A DNA stretch of 64,000 bases, taken from contig NZ_LR134355.1 in NCBI RefSeq assembly GCF_900637205.1, forward strand, positions 1,488,001 through 1,552,000, in the 5' to 3' direction. Below are positions 1 to 9,899 of this stretch, in pieces. This stretch comes from Mycolicibacterium chitae (lineage in GTDB: Bacteria; Actinomycetota; Actinomycetes; Mycobacteriales; Mycobacteriaceae). The notes beneath the pieces were generated by a model that was given only the letters and a program-made list of their open reading frames with translations, was not told where the DNA came from and made no database searches. The translations under genes were made by a program, and so were the position numbers. Within the stretch, counting starts at the first letter, position 1; each line of letters begins with the position of its first letter.

Positions 1-67
1 TTCATGCGCGAATATCGGTGCATCAGCATGAATCCGCACCCTCGCGACCTACTGAGGAGACACGGCC

Positions 68-1522
68 ATTTCTGACTGGCAGACCATCCCCGAGATGGTC
101 TTGAGCGTCGGCGACCGCTTCGGAGATTCCGAGGCGGTCGTCGACGGTTCACTACGACTGACCTTCACCGACCTGGTCCACCGGGTCCGCCTCGCCGCCG
201 GCGCCTTCCAACAGCGCGGCATCGGCAAGGGCGACCGGGTGGCGATCTGGGCGCCCAACTCCGCGGAATGGATGATCGCGGCCTTCGGGTTGCTGACCGC
301 CGGCGGCGTGCTGGTCCCGGTCAACACGCGGTTCAAGGCCGAGGAGGCCGCCGACGTCATCACCCGCAGCGGAGCACGCGCCGTCCTGATCCAGCCGGGC
401 TTCCTCGGCATGGACTTCGCCGCGCCCGCGGGGGTGGAGGTGATCGACCTCAAGTCCGATTTCCTCACCGACGCAACACCGTTCGAGGCGCCGTCCCCGG
501 ACTGGATCTCCGGCGACGACATCGCCGACATCATCTACACCTCGGGCACCACCGGGCGGGCCAAGGGCGTGATGATGAACCACCGGCAGACGCTGCGGCT
601 CTACGCCGAATGGTGCGACCTTGCCGACCTGCGCGCCGGCGACCGCTATCTGATCGTCAACCCGTTCTTCCACACCTTCGGCTACAAGGCCGGCACCATC
701 GCGGCGATGATCCGCGGCGCCACCGTCCTGCCCGTGCCGGTGTTCGATGTCGATGCCGTCGTGGATCTCGTTGAGCGAGAGCACATCACGATGCTGCCCG
801 GCCCGCCGACGCTGTACCACTCGCTGCTGGCCGTGCCCGACAAGACCAAGTTGGCCACCCTGCGCGCCGGGGTCACCGGATCCGCCGACATCCCCGTCGA
901 GTTGATCCGTCGGGTGCACGAGGAACTGCCGTTCGAGACGCTGGCCACCGGCTACGGCCTGACCGAATGCGGAACGGCCACCCTCTCGCGGCCCGGCGAC
1001 TCCTTCGAGGACATCGCCACCACCGTCGGCATGCCGTGCGACGGAATCGAGGTCCGCATCGCCGAGGATGGGGAGGTGTTGGTCCGCGGCTATAGCGTCA
1101 TGCAGGGCTACCTCGACGATCCCGAGGCCACCGCCGAGACGATCGACGCCGACGGGTGGTTGCACACCGGCGACCTCGGCGAGTTCACCGACGGCGGCCG
1201 GTTGCGGATCATCGGTCGCAAGAAGGACATGTTCATCGTCGGTGGCTTCAATGCCTATCCCGCCGAGATCGAGGGCTTCCTGCTCGAGCACCCGGGGATC
1301 GCGCAGGCCGCCGTCATCGGCATCCCCGACGAGCGAATGGGGCAGGTGGGCAAGGCTTTCGTGGTTCGGAAGGCGGGGGACACGTCGGCGCTGTCGGAGG
1401 CCGAATTGATCTCGTGGAGCAAGCAGCGGATGGCGGGTTACAAGGTGCCGCGGGCCGTGACCTTCGTCGATGCGTTGCCGCTGAACGCCAGCGGCAAGGT
1501 GATGAAGGATCAGTTGCGGTGA
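68..1522 (+). CDS. Acyl-CoA synthetase (FadD3-like AMP-forming ligase), apparent ATT start
   Basis: Class I adenylate-forming enzyme that would activate a carboxylic acid to its CoA thioester through an acyl-AMP. Visible motifs: the P-loop YTSGTTGRAKG, the A5 motif GYGLTE, the hinge region GRKKDM, and the C-terminal lysine in NASGKVMKDQ. The internal NPFFHTFGYKAG stretch resembles mycobacterial FadD3 (cholesterol side-product HIP-CoA ligase), but substrate cannot be read from sequence. The first ATG (95) has no ribosome-binding site at usable distance and would cut off the N-terminal residues SDWQTIPE. A GAGGAGA at 54-60 lies 7 nt before an in-frame ATT at 68, so I place the start there (484 aa). 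The downstream gene overlaps by 4 nt. If ATT is rejected, the start is 95. Confidence 0.82.
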   Translation: MSDWQTIPEMVLSVGDRFGDSEAVVDGSLRLTFTDLVHRVRLAAGAFQQRGIGKGDRVAIWAPNSAEWMIAAFGLLTAGGVLVPVNTRFKAEEAADVITRSGARAVLIQPGFLGMDFAAPAGVEVIDLKSDFLTDATPFEAPSPDWISGDDIADIIYTSGTTGRAKGVMMNHRQTLRLYAEWCDLADLRAGDRYLIVNPFFHTFGYKAGTIAAMIRGATVLPVPVFDVDAVVDLVEREHITMLPGPPTLYHSLLAVPDKTKLATLRAGVTGSADIPVELIRRVHEELPFETLATGYGLTECGTATLSRPGDSFEDIATTVGMPCDGIEVRIAEDGEVLVRGYSVMQGYLDDPEATAETIDADGWLHTGDLGEFTDGGRLRIIGRKKDMFIVGGFNAYPAEIEGFLLEHPGIAQAAVIGIPDERMGQVGKAFVVRKAGDTSALSEAELISWSKQRMAGYKVPRAVTFVDALPLNASGKVMKDQLR

Positions 1523-2154
1523 ACATCGCCGAGGTTTATCGGCATTCCATGGTCATCGCGTCGGATTACCGCATCCCGGACCCGTCGCGGGTCTGGCCGC
1601 TGCTGGAGCGCCGCAAGGACGGCCTGGCCGACATGGGCGCCCACCACGTGCTGATCTACCGGTCGCTGACCGAACCCGGCCGGGTGCTGGTGATGATCGG
1701 CGTGCGCAGCCGCGAACCCGTCGTGGACCTGCTGCGCTCGCGGGTGTTCTTCGACTGGTTCGACGCGGTAGGGGTCGAGGACATCCCGGCGGTGTTCGCC
1801 GGCGAGATCATCGACCGCTACGAACTGATCGAGGCCGCCCCCGACGACCCGCCCGGGGTGCTGGTGTCCGGGATCGTCTCGGTGGACAACGCCGCGTGGC
1901 TGATCAGTGAATTGCACTCGGCCAAACCGACATTCCGGGATGCCGGGGTCCGCAAGGTGTGGGTGTTCCAGGCCTTCGACGACTCCCGCGAGGTGATGAT
2001 CCTGCAGGAGATCGACAACGCGGACAACGCCCGACGCTGGATCCGGCAGCATGACGAGGCCGCCGCCTGGATGGCCGACACCGGGGTGGGGGTGTATCCG
2101 CCGTTGTTCATCGGGGAATTCGTCCAGATGCTGCGGATCAACGGCGAGCAATGA
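1519..2154 (+). CDS. Unknown protein with two internal repeats, coupled to the acyl-CoA ligase
   Basis: GTG start overlaps the ligase stop as GTGA, so translation is probably coupled. The 211-aa product is not one I can name. It contains two similar halves of about 95 residues: an N-terminal half with LVMIGVRS then a segment ending FAGEIIDRYELI, and a C-terminal half with VMILQEID then a segment ending FIGEFVQMLRI. This spacing suggests a tandem alpha-beta (ferredoxin-like or ABM-like) fold. No signal peptide or membrane segment is visible. An ATG at 1549 is an alternative start. The overlap argues for a shared role with the ligase, such as handling its product; that is inference. Confidence 0.8.
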   Translation: MNIAEVYRHSMVIASDYRIPDPSRVWPLLERRKDGLADMGAHHVLIYRSLTEPGRVLVMIGVRSREPVVDLLRSRVFFDWFDAVGVEDIPAVFAGEIIDRYELIEAAPDDPPGVLVSGIVSVDNAAWLISELHSAKPTFRDAGVRKVWVFQAFDDSREVMILQEIDNADNARRWIRQHDEAAAWMADTGVGVYPPLFIGEFVQMLRINGEQ

Positions 2155-2176
2155 CGTCCGGTGGGGGCCGCTCGAT

Positions 2177-2371
2177 ATGTATGTCTGCTTGTGTCTGGGC
2201 GTGACCAGTCGCACCGTTGCTGAGGCGGTGGCGGCGGGCGCGACCACGGCCAACGCGGTCGCCGAGGCGTGCGGGGCCGGTTCGGAATGCGCGCGCTGCC
2301 GCCGATCCGTGCGCGCGATCATCGACGCCGCGGCCGCCGAACCCGGCTCGACCGAACCCCGCCCGGGCTGA
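2177..2371 (+). CDS. bfd: BFD-like [2Fe-2S] ferredoxin (bacterioferritin-associated type)
   Basis: Short 64-aa protein starting MYVCLCLG. The four expected cluster cysteines are C4, C6, C38 and C41 (CxC then CxxC), the pattern of BFD-type [2Fe-2S] domains that deliver electrons to bacterioferritin for iron release. C32 is an additional cysteine. A G-rich stretch at 2163-2167 may act as ribosome-binding site. No bacterioferritin gene is present in the window, so the partner is unknown here. The C-terminus is low-complexity and Pro/Glu-rich. Confidence 0.82.
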   Translation: MYVCLCLGVTSRTVAEAVAAGATTANAVAEACGAGSECARCRRSVRAIIDAAAAEPGSTEPRPG

Positions 2372-2379
2372 CCGGCCGA

Positions 2380-3069
2380 TCAGACCGGGTCGAAGGCCGA
2401 GATCAGCCAGTCGCCGTCGACCTTGGTCATGGTGACCAGCACGCTGCTGGCAGCCATCGAAGGATCGGGGCGGTCGGCGCTGGTGGTGGTCTGATTGACG
2501 AACAGCAGCACCTTGGCGGTGTCAGGGTTCATCTCCGAGACCGCCGCCCGCACGATCTCCGCGGTGGTGGCGACCTTCTTCTCGTCGACGGCCTTGCGCA
2601 CCACGTCGTCGGTGAAAGTCGTGTAGTACGACAGGAAGTCGCCGGTCAGGTGCGACTTCGCGGTGGTCAGGTCCTCGTCGAGGCTGTCCGGGGAGTAGGT
2701 CAGCGCCGCCAGCGTCCCGGTCTTGGCGTCCTCGAGCACCTGCGCCTGCGCCGTCTCGCCGGTCAGTTGCGCCGGCCGGTACTTGGTGAAGTACAGCCAG
2801 GCCGTCACGGCTGCCGAGGCGACCAGCAACACCGCCAGCGCGATCGCCAGCAGCCGGATGTTGTTGCGCTTGCCCTCGCTCTTGGCCGGGCCGCCGGCGT
2901 CGGTGTCGTCGACGAGTTCGCCCGTGGCAGGTTCGGTGTCCTCGACGTCGGTGCCCTCGGCGTCCTCGGTGCCTTCTGCGTCCTCGGTGACTTCGGTGAT
3001 CGCCGTGTCCTCGGGGCTCTCGGTGTTCTCGGGCTGCTCGTCGGTGCGCGATTTCTCGTCAGCGGTCAC
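2380..3069 (-). CDS. Mce-associated membrane protein (second of pair)
   Basis: 229-aa protein with an acidic, Thr/Glu-rich cytoplasmic N-terminus of about 65 residues, one membrane segment (LLAIALAVLLVASAAVTAWL) and a C-terminal extracytoplasmic domain with LLFVNQTTTS and a final DGDWLISAFDPV. This is the layout of the Mam family, which accompanies Mce lipid-import complexes. The GTG start overlaps the stop of the preceding gene (3066) as GTGA. No mce locus lies in the window, so this is an orphaned mam pair. It converges on the bfd-like gene with only 8 nt between the stops. Confidence 0.82.
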   Translation of the reverse strand: MTADEKSRTDEQPENTESPEDTAITEVTEDAEGTEDAEGTDVEDTEPATGELVDDTDAGGPAKSEGKRNNIRLLAIALAVLLVASAAVTAWLYFTKYRPAQLTGETAQAQVLEDAKTGTLAALTYSPDSLDEDLTTAKSHLTGDFLSYYTTFTDDVVRKAVDEKKVATTAEIVRAAVSEMNPDTAKVLLFVNQTTTSADRPDPSMAASSVLVTMTKVDGDWLISAFDPV

Positions 3070-3824
3070 GGTACGAACTCAACTTTCGACATCTTGACCT
3101 GGCCGTTGTCGCGGGCGACATCGATGGAGAGCCGCCAGGCGCGCGGTTGCTGTTCTGCCCCAGCGGAATTGGTGACCTGCGAGGACGCCGCCACCAGGAC
3201 CGTCGCGGTGTCCTTGCCGGTCTGCTCGACGGCGGTCGCCCGCACCTCCGCCTCGGTGACCACCTTGGACTCGTTCATCACCGTCAGGAAGTCGTCCTTG
3301 CTGGCCTCGAAATCAGCGCGGAAGTCGCCGGTGGTGCTGTCGATCAGCCGCTGCAGATCGGCCTCGCCCTGGTTGAAGTCCAACGACATCAGGTTGATCA
3401 CGCCCTGCCGCGCAGCGGCCGCGTACTCGGCGTCGGTCGCGGCCCGGTCCGCCTCGCGCTGGCTCGACCACAGCATGAAGCCGCTGGCGGCGAGCAGACC
3501 GCAGATCGCAACGACGGCGGCCGCGACGGCCAGCACCGGCCAGGCCGGGATCCACTTGCGGCGCCCGCGGGACTCGGTGTCCACAGCGGCGGCCGCTGGA
3601 CTCGCCTCGTCGCTGATCTCCTCGAGGTCGGCGTCGGCTTCGGCGGCGTCGCTGTCGGTGGTCTCGTCGCTGTCGGTGCTCTCGGTGGTCTGCGCGGCGC
3701 GCAACTCGGCGGCGCGTGCCCGGGCGGCCGCGGCCTCAGCCTCGGCGGCCTCGGCTTCTGCCTCCGCCTGCTCGGCGAGCGACAGCGCCGACTCGCGCTC
3801 GTCGTTGGTCGAACTCGATGCCAT
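3066..3824 (-). CDS. Mce-associated membrane protein (first of pair)
   Basis: 252-aa protein starting MASSSTNDE, with AGGAG 5 nt upstream on the minus strand. A highly acidic, Ala/Glu-rich N-terminus (likely coiled coil, residues about 10-45) and an Asp/Glu linker precede one membrane segment (about residues 95-120) and a C-terminal domain with VINLMSLDF and DVARDNGQVKMSKVEFVP, as in Mam proteins. It is translationally coupled to the next gene at 3069. The two proteins probably act together at the membrane. Confidence 0.82.
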   Translation of the reverse strand: MASSSTNDERESALSLAEQAEAEAEAAEAEAAAARARAAELRAAQTTESTDSDETTDSDAAEADADLEEISDEASPAAAAVDTESRGRRKWIPAWPVLAVAAAVVAICGLLAASGFMLWSSQREADRAATDAEYAAAARQGVINLMSLDFNQGEADLQRLIDSTTGDFRADFEASKDDFLTVMNESKVVTEAEVRATAVEQTGKDTATVLVAASSQVTNSAGAEQQPRAWRLSIDVARDNGQVKMSKVEFVP

Positions 3825-4073
3825 CACTCTCCTGACATTGACGGCCGCCTTGCGTGGCCCTGCGGTGCCTTCCCGTGCCGTCCTAAGCGAGAATGACGTT
3901 ACTCCGCAAATCTGAGTGCCCACCCTATCGCACCCGCGCGCGACGACCCTGAGCATCGCTGAACAGCGGAAACGGGGTTTTCTTTTTCTACATATGGCCG
4001 TCCGGGCGACCCGGGGGCCGCGGCACCGCGAGGCGCAAACGCACGATGACCATGACGGTCGTCGTCGCAAAAG

Positions 4074-4700
4074 TCAAGGCGCCTCGGGAGGCGCCTCGCC
4101 GGCCATGGCGGCGGAGAACAGCCCGATCAGGCCCAGGGGCAGCGCCTTGTCCTCGGTGGCGCGTCCCGCCGCCCGGTGCAGGGCGCCGTCGCGCGCGAGG
4201 ACCACCAGGCCGTGCGCCAACGCCCAACTCAGCAACGCCAGATCCGGGGTCCCGGAGGGTTCCAGTTCGCTCGGCGCCACCCGGGTCACGGCGGCGCTGA
4301 GGACGCCGAGGGCGCCCCGCCGCGCTTCCACCAGGGCGGGGTCGTCGGGGTGCAGTTCGGCGGGCCGGAACATCAGGTCGAACAGCGCCGGGTGCCGCAG
4401 TCCGAAGCCGACGTAGGCCCGGCCGAGTGCGGCCAACCGGGCCGCCGGGGCGTCGTCGCTGTCGAGTTCGTCGGCCGCGGTCGTCAGGTCGACGGCCAGG
4501 GCGTCGAATCCCTCCGCGGCCACGGCCGTCAACAGTCCGCCGCGGTCGCCGAAATGGTGCTTGGGCGCTGCGTGGGACACCCCGGCCCGGCGCGCGACCG
4601 CGCGCAGGCTGATCCCCACCTGGCCGTGGTCGGTCAGTTCGTCGTGCGCGGCCGCCAGCAGCGCCTCGCGGACCTGGGGTCGGGCCGGCGGAGTGGTCAT
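4074..4700 (-). CDS. TetR-family transcriptional regulator
   Basis: 208-aa regulator with an N-terminal helix-turn-helix (ISLRAVARRAGVSHAAPKHHF) and a TetR_C-like ligand domain (FDLMFRPAEL). I chose ATG 4700 because a longer frame upstream would run through the palindromic intergenic operators. It is divergent from the DUF1707 gene. Two identical palindromes lie between the two starts and are the obvious autoregulatory sites. A GC-rich hairpin (4078-4095) overlaps its 3' end and may help termination. Confidence 0.88.
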   Translation of the reverse strand: MTTPPARPQVREALLAAAHDELTDHGQVGISLRAVARRAGVSHAAPKHHFGDRGGLLTAVAAEGFDALAVDLTTAADELDSDDAPAARLAALGRAYVGFGLRHPALFDLMFRPAELHPDDPALVEARRGALGVLSAAVTRVAPSELEPSGTPDLALLSWALAHGLVVLARDGALHRAAGRATEDKALPLGLIGLFSAAMAGEAPPEAP

Positions 4701-4723
4701 GACGAAATTCTCCCCGCTACTTC

Positions 4724-4777
4724 TTGACAGTGTCAACCTGCGGTGCGACGCTGGGAGCATCAGATTGACAGTGTCAA
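4724..4777. promoter_or_regulatory. Twin perfect operators of the TetR regulator
   Basis: Two identical 13-bp palindromes TTGACAGTGTCAA occupy 4724-4736 and 4765-4777, with centres 41 bp apart (about four helical turns), between the divergent TetR and DUF1707 starts. Each contains TTGACA, so each could also overlap a -35 element. Binding of the adjacent TetR protein is inferred from position. Confidence 0.72.
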
Positions 4778-4791
4778 GACAGGGAGTCGTC

Positions 4792-5214
4792 ATGACCCAC
4801 TCCGCCGTCGAGCACCCGCTGCGCGCGGGTGACCGCGAACGCGAACGCTGCACCGCACTGCTCGGCCAGGCCATGTCCCAGGGCTACCTGTCGTTGCCCG
4901 AATACGAGCAACGGGTGGCGCAGGCTTTCACCGCGGAGACCGCCGACGAACTGCGCCGACTCGTCGCCGACCTGCCGGTGCCCCTGATCACCCGCAACGA
5001 CCCACGCGTGCGGCACCGTCGCCGCGCCGCCGCCCGCCGCGGCGTGACCTGGCACCTCGCCGCCTACGCGACCATGGTGGCCATCTGCCTGAGCGTCTGG
5101 CTCGCCGTCGGCCTGACCGCCGGCGCCTGGTACTTCTGGCCGATCTGGCCCATGCTCGGCGGCGCGATCGGTGTGGTGTCGCACGCGCTGCCGGTGCGGC
5201 TGTGCGCGCGCTGA
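4792..5214 (+). CDS. DUF1707 and two-transmembrane-segment protein
   Basis: 140-aa protein. The N-terminal half carries the DUF1707 pattern (RAGDRERER, GYLSLPEYEQRV, ELRRLVADLP). The C-terminal half, after a basic stretch, has two membrane segments of the 2TM type (ending WPIWPMLGGAIGVVSHAL). DUF1707 proteins in actinobacteria often pair with regulators or sensors, but no activity is established. An AGGGAG at 4781-4786 serves the ATG. Expression is probably repressed by the divergent TetR protein. Confidence 0.85.
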   Translation: MTHSAVEHPLRAGDRERERCTALLGQAMSQGYLSLPEYEQRVAQAFTAETADELRRLVADLPVPLITRNDPRVRHRRRAAARRGVTWHLAAYATMVAICLSVWLAVGLTAGAWYFWPIWPMLGGAIGVVSHALPVRLCAR

Positions 5215-5218
5215 GGCC

Positions 5219-6601
5219 CTAGCTGGTGTGGCCGTCGGCGACGGTCAGCGCCTCGTCGAGGATGCGCAGGCCCTCGGCCACCTCGTCGTCGCTGACGTTG
5301 CACGGCGGCACCGCGTGGATGCGGTTGTAGTTGGCGAACGGCAGCAACCCGCCCGCCTTGCACGCCGCCAGCGTCGCGGCCATCGCGGGGCTGGAACCGC
5401 CGTAGGGCGCCAGCGGCTCGCGGGTCTCCTGGTTGGCCACCAGCTCGATGGCCCAGAACACCCCGAGGCCGCGGACCTCGCCGACGGAACGGTGCTTGGC
5501 GGCCAGCTCGCGCAGACCCGGGCCCAGCACCTGCTCGCCGATGCGGGCCGCGTTGGTCACCATGCCCTCGTCCTCCATGGCGTTGATGGTCGCCACGGCC
5601 GACGCACACGCCAGCGGGTGGCCGGAGTAGGTCAGGCCACCGGGGTAGGCGCGCTCGGCGAAAGTGGCCGCGATCTCCTCGTTGATCACCACGCCGCCCA
5701 GCGGGACGTAGCCGGAGTTGACGCCCTTGGCGAAGGTCATCAGGTCGGGGACGACGTCGAAGTGCTGGATGGCGAACCACTTGCCGGTGCGGCCGAACCC
5801 GGCCATCACCTCGTCGGCGATGAACACGATGCCGTAGCGGTCGCAGATCTCGCGCACCCCGGCCATGTACCCCGGCGGCGGGATCATGATGCCGGCGGTG
5901 CCGGGCACCGACTCCAGGATGATCGCGGCGATGGTGTCCGGGCCCTCCATGGCGATCAACTGCTCGAGGTAGGCCAGCGCGCGCTGGGACTCCTGCTCCT
6001 CGGTCTCGGCGTGGAACGACGAGCGGTACAGGAACGGCCCGTTGAAGTGCACGACGCCGCTGGTGCCGTTGTCGTTGGGCCAGCGCCGGGTGTCCCCGGT
6101 GAGGTTGACGGCGGTGTCGGTGCCGCCGTGGTAGGACCGGTAGCGCGAGAGCACCTTGTGGCGGCCGGTGTGCAGCCGGGCCATCCGCACCGCGTGCTCG
6201 ACGGCGTCGGCGCCGGCGTTGGTGAAGAACACCTTGTTCAGGTCGCCGGGGGCGCGCTCGGCGATGAGCCGGGCGGCCTCCGAGCGCGCGTCGTTGACAT
6301 GCGCCGGGGCGATGGTGCACAGCTTGGCGGCCTGCTCGGCGATGGCCGCGACCACCTTGGGGTGCTGATGGCCGATGTTGGTGTTGACCATCTGCGAGCT
6401 GAAGTCCAGCAGCCGGTTGCCCTCGCCGTCCCAGACGTAGGACCCCTCCGCGGCCACCACCGTCATCGGCGACAACTTGGCCTGGGCCGACCACGAATGG
6501 AAGACGTGGGCGCGGTCCAGCTCGTAGGCCCGCTTGCCCTCGGCGATGGCGGCGTCGAGATCCCGCCCGCCGGGCAACAGCTGGGGTGTGGTCGCAGTCA
6601 T
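5219..6601 (-). CDS. Class III aminotransferase (omega-amino acid:pyruvate type)
   Basis: 460-aa fold-type I PLP enzyme. Seen: GADAVEHAVRMAR, the ADEVMAGFGRTGK motif and the PLP lysine in TFAKGVNSGYVPLGG (near residue 290), then GLTYSGHPLACA. It lies downstream of the mmsA dehydrogenase on the same strand, separated by 100 bp. Together the two enzymes would convert an omega-amino acid (for example beta-alanine or a beta-amino-isobutyrate type compound) to a semialdehyde and then to an acyl-CoA. The substrate is inferred from context. It converges on the DUF1707 gene with a 4-nt gap. Confidence 0.88.
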   Translation of the reverse strand: MTATTPQLLPGGRDLDAAIAEGKRAYELDRAHVFHSWSAQAKLSPMTVVAAEGSYVWDGEGNRLLDFSSQMVNTNIGHQHPKVVAAIAEQAAKLCTIAPAHVNDARSEAARLIAERAPGDLNKVFFTNAGADAVEHAVRMARLHTGRHKVLSRYRSYHGGTDTAVNLTGDTRRWPNDNGTSGVVHFNGPFLYRSSFHAETEEQESQRALAYLEQLIAMEGPDTIAAIILESVPGTAGIMIPPPGYMAGVREICDRYGIVFIADEVMAGFGRTGKWFAIQHFDVVPDLMTFAKGVNSGYVPLGGVVINEEIAATFAERAYPGGLTYSGHPLACASAVATINAMEDEGMVTNAARIGEQVLGPGLRELAAKHRSVGEVRGLGVFWAIELVANQETREPLAPYGGSSPAMAATLAACKAGGLLPFANYNRIHAVPPCNVSDDEVAEGLRILDEALTVADGHTS

Positions 6602-6639
6602 GAATGCTCCTAGTAGAGAAATCCGAACGAGGGATTACC

Positions 6640-6653
6640 GCGACTGTAGTCGC
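6640..6653. promoter_or_regulatory. Small perfect inverted repeat between mmsA and the aminotransferase
   Basis: GCGACT gt AGTCGC is a 6-bp perfect inverted repeat in the 100-bp gap. It could be an operator for a regulator or a weak hairpin modulating readthrough from mmsA into the aminotransferase gene. Confidence 0.3.
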
Positions 6654-6701
6654 CGCGCGACCCGCTCACCGATCGCGCGACGACCGCAGACCCGGCTGGG
6701 G

Positions 6702-8201
<1,500 letters not shown>

Positions 8202-8276
8202 GCCCCCGAGTCTGCGGCGGGAACCGGGGTTTGAGCTCCGACGTTCCGTAACGGTTCGTGGCGGCTGCTTTACAGT

Positions 8277-9899
8277 ATGTCAATGGAGCCGACCGTCGCC
8301 GAGGTGCTCGCCCTGCCCGTCCTGCGGGCCGGCGAGCCCGAGGTCGTCAGCGACGGGCCGCTGGACCGGCCGGTGCGTTGGGTGCACGTCAGCGAACTCG
8401 CCGACCTCTCCAACCTGCTCGAGGGTGGCGAACTGGTCCTCACCACCGGTCTGGCGCTGACCGATGCCGCCGCCCGCGACGCCTATCTGCCCGGCCTGGC
8501 CGCGGCGGGCGCGGCCGGGGTGGTCATCGAACTGGGCCCGCATCTGCCCGAACTGCCCACCTCGGTGTTGCGGGCGGCCGCCGGGCTGCCGCTGCCCGTC
8601 GTCGTGCTGCACCGGCGGATCAGGTTCGTCGAGGTCACCGAACAGGTGCACCGGCGCATCGTCACCGAGCAGTACGCGGAGGTCGACCACGCCCGTCGCG
8701 TGCACGAGACGTTCACCAACCTCAGCATGCACCGGCCCGCGCTCGAGGAGATCGTCACGGTCGCCGCCGAACTCCTGCAGGCCCCCGTCGTGCTAGAGGA
8801 CCTCAACCGCCAGGTCATCGCGTTCGCCGGGCACGGCCTGCCGACCGCCGCGCTGCTGGCCGACTGGGAGCGGCGTTCCCGGCTGGCCGGTCACGCCGGC
8901 CGGCGCTGGCTGATGCGCCCGGTGGGCCCGTACCGCCAGGAGTGGGGGCGACTCGTCGCGCCCACCCTCGAGGACGACGGCAACGCCGGCGGTCAGTCCG
9001 TGATCACCCTGGAACGCGCCGCGCAGGCGTTGGCCCTGGGCCGGATGATCGAACAGGACCGGGTGTCGCTGGAACTGCGCGCGCACAGCGGCCTGGTCGA
9101 CGAACTGCGCCGCGGCCGGGTCCGCGACGAGGCCGACGCGACCTCCCGCGCCCACGCGCTGGGCCTGCAGCCGGCGTTGACCTACCTGCCGGTGACGGTG
9201 CGCCTGGTCGAGAGCGCGGTACCCGATCAGGTCGCGGTGCAGCAGCGCCGCGCCCGCGCGGTCGACGCGGTGCTGCACGCGGTGCGCGCCGGCGGGCATT
9301 CGGCGCTGGCCGCCGGCCGCGAGGACGGTCAGATCGACCTACTGCTGGCGCTGCGCCCGGGCGGGGCCGGCGACGTGATCGGTGAGTTGTGCGCGGCGAT
9401 GCGCCGCGGCGTCGTCCGCCTCGACGGGGTGCGGGGATGCTCGATCGGCGTGGGCCCCGAGTCGCCCCGGCTGGTGGATACGGCCGGCGGGCTGGCCATC
9501 TCGGCGCACGTCGCGGAGGTGGCCGCGGCCATGCCGGCCTCGACGCGGTCGTTTCACCGCGTCGCCGACGTGCGGCTGCGCGGTCTGGTCGGGCTGATCC
9601 GCTCCGACCCGCGGGTGCAGGCCTTCGCCGAGACCGAGCTACGCGCCGTGCTGGCCGACCGCGCCAAGAACGGGCCCGCGATGTTCGACCTGCTGCGGGC
9701 GTTCGTGGAGGTCGGCGGCAACAAGACCGAACTGGCCAAGAAGCTGCACCTGTCGCGGCCCACGCTGTACTCGCGGCTGGCGGCGCTGCAACGGCTGCTC
9801 GGCGTGGACCTCGAGGACGCCGAGTCGCGGACCTCGCTGCACGTGGCGATGCTCATCATGCTGAGCGCCGACCGGCGCCATGATGAGATGGTCCCGTGA
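8277..9899 (+). CDS. PucR-family (CdaR-like) transcriptional regulator
   Basis: 540-aa regulator. The N-terminal PucR/XylR-type sensory domain covers about residues 8-125 (PEVVSDGPLDRPVRWVHVSEL), followed by a middle GGDEF-like region and a C-terminal helix-turn-helix (GGNKTELAKKLHLSRPTLYS). Proteins of this type activate purine, GABA or amino-acid catabolic genes in response to substrate. Divergence from mmsA makes that operon the probable target. ATG 8277 and ATG 8283 are both possible starts. Its stop overlaps the next GTG by 4 nt. Confidence 0.87.
   Translation: MSMEPTVAEVLALPVLRAGEPEVVSDGPLDRPVRWVHVSELADLSNLLEGGELVLTTGLALTDAAARDAYLPGLAAAGAAGVVIELGPHLPELPTSVLRAAAGLPLPVVVLHRRIRFVEVTEQVHRRIVTEQYAEVDHARRVHETFTNLSMHRPALEEIVTVAAELLQAPVVLEDLNRQVIAFAGHGLPTAALLADWERRSRLAGHAGRRWLMRPVGPYRQEWGRLVAPTLEDDGNAGGQSVITLERAAQALALGRMIEQDRVSLELRAHSGLVDELRRGRVRDEADATSRAHALGLQPALTYLPVTVRLVESAVPDQVAVQQRRARAVDAVLHAVRAGGHSALAAGREDGQIDLLLALRPGGAGDVIGELCAAMRRGVVRLDGVRGCSIGVGPESPRLVDTAGGLAISAHVAEVAAAMPASTRSFHRVADVRLRGLVGLIRSDPRVQAFAETELRAVLADRAKNGPAMFDLLRAFVEVGGNKTELAKKLHLSRPTLYSRLAALQRLLGVDLEDAESRTSLHVAMLIMLSADRRHDEMVP

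Noticed and set aside
152..1291. Long minus-strand frame across the acyl-CoA ligase
   Set aside because: Composition is that of an antisense shadow; the opposite strand has all ligase motifs.
2269..3915. 548-codon plus-strand frame across the Mce-associated genes
   Set aside because: It is antisense to two well-supported genes and has low-complexity Ala/Ser/Gly-rich sequence.
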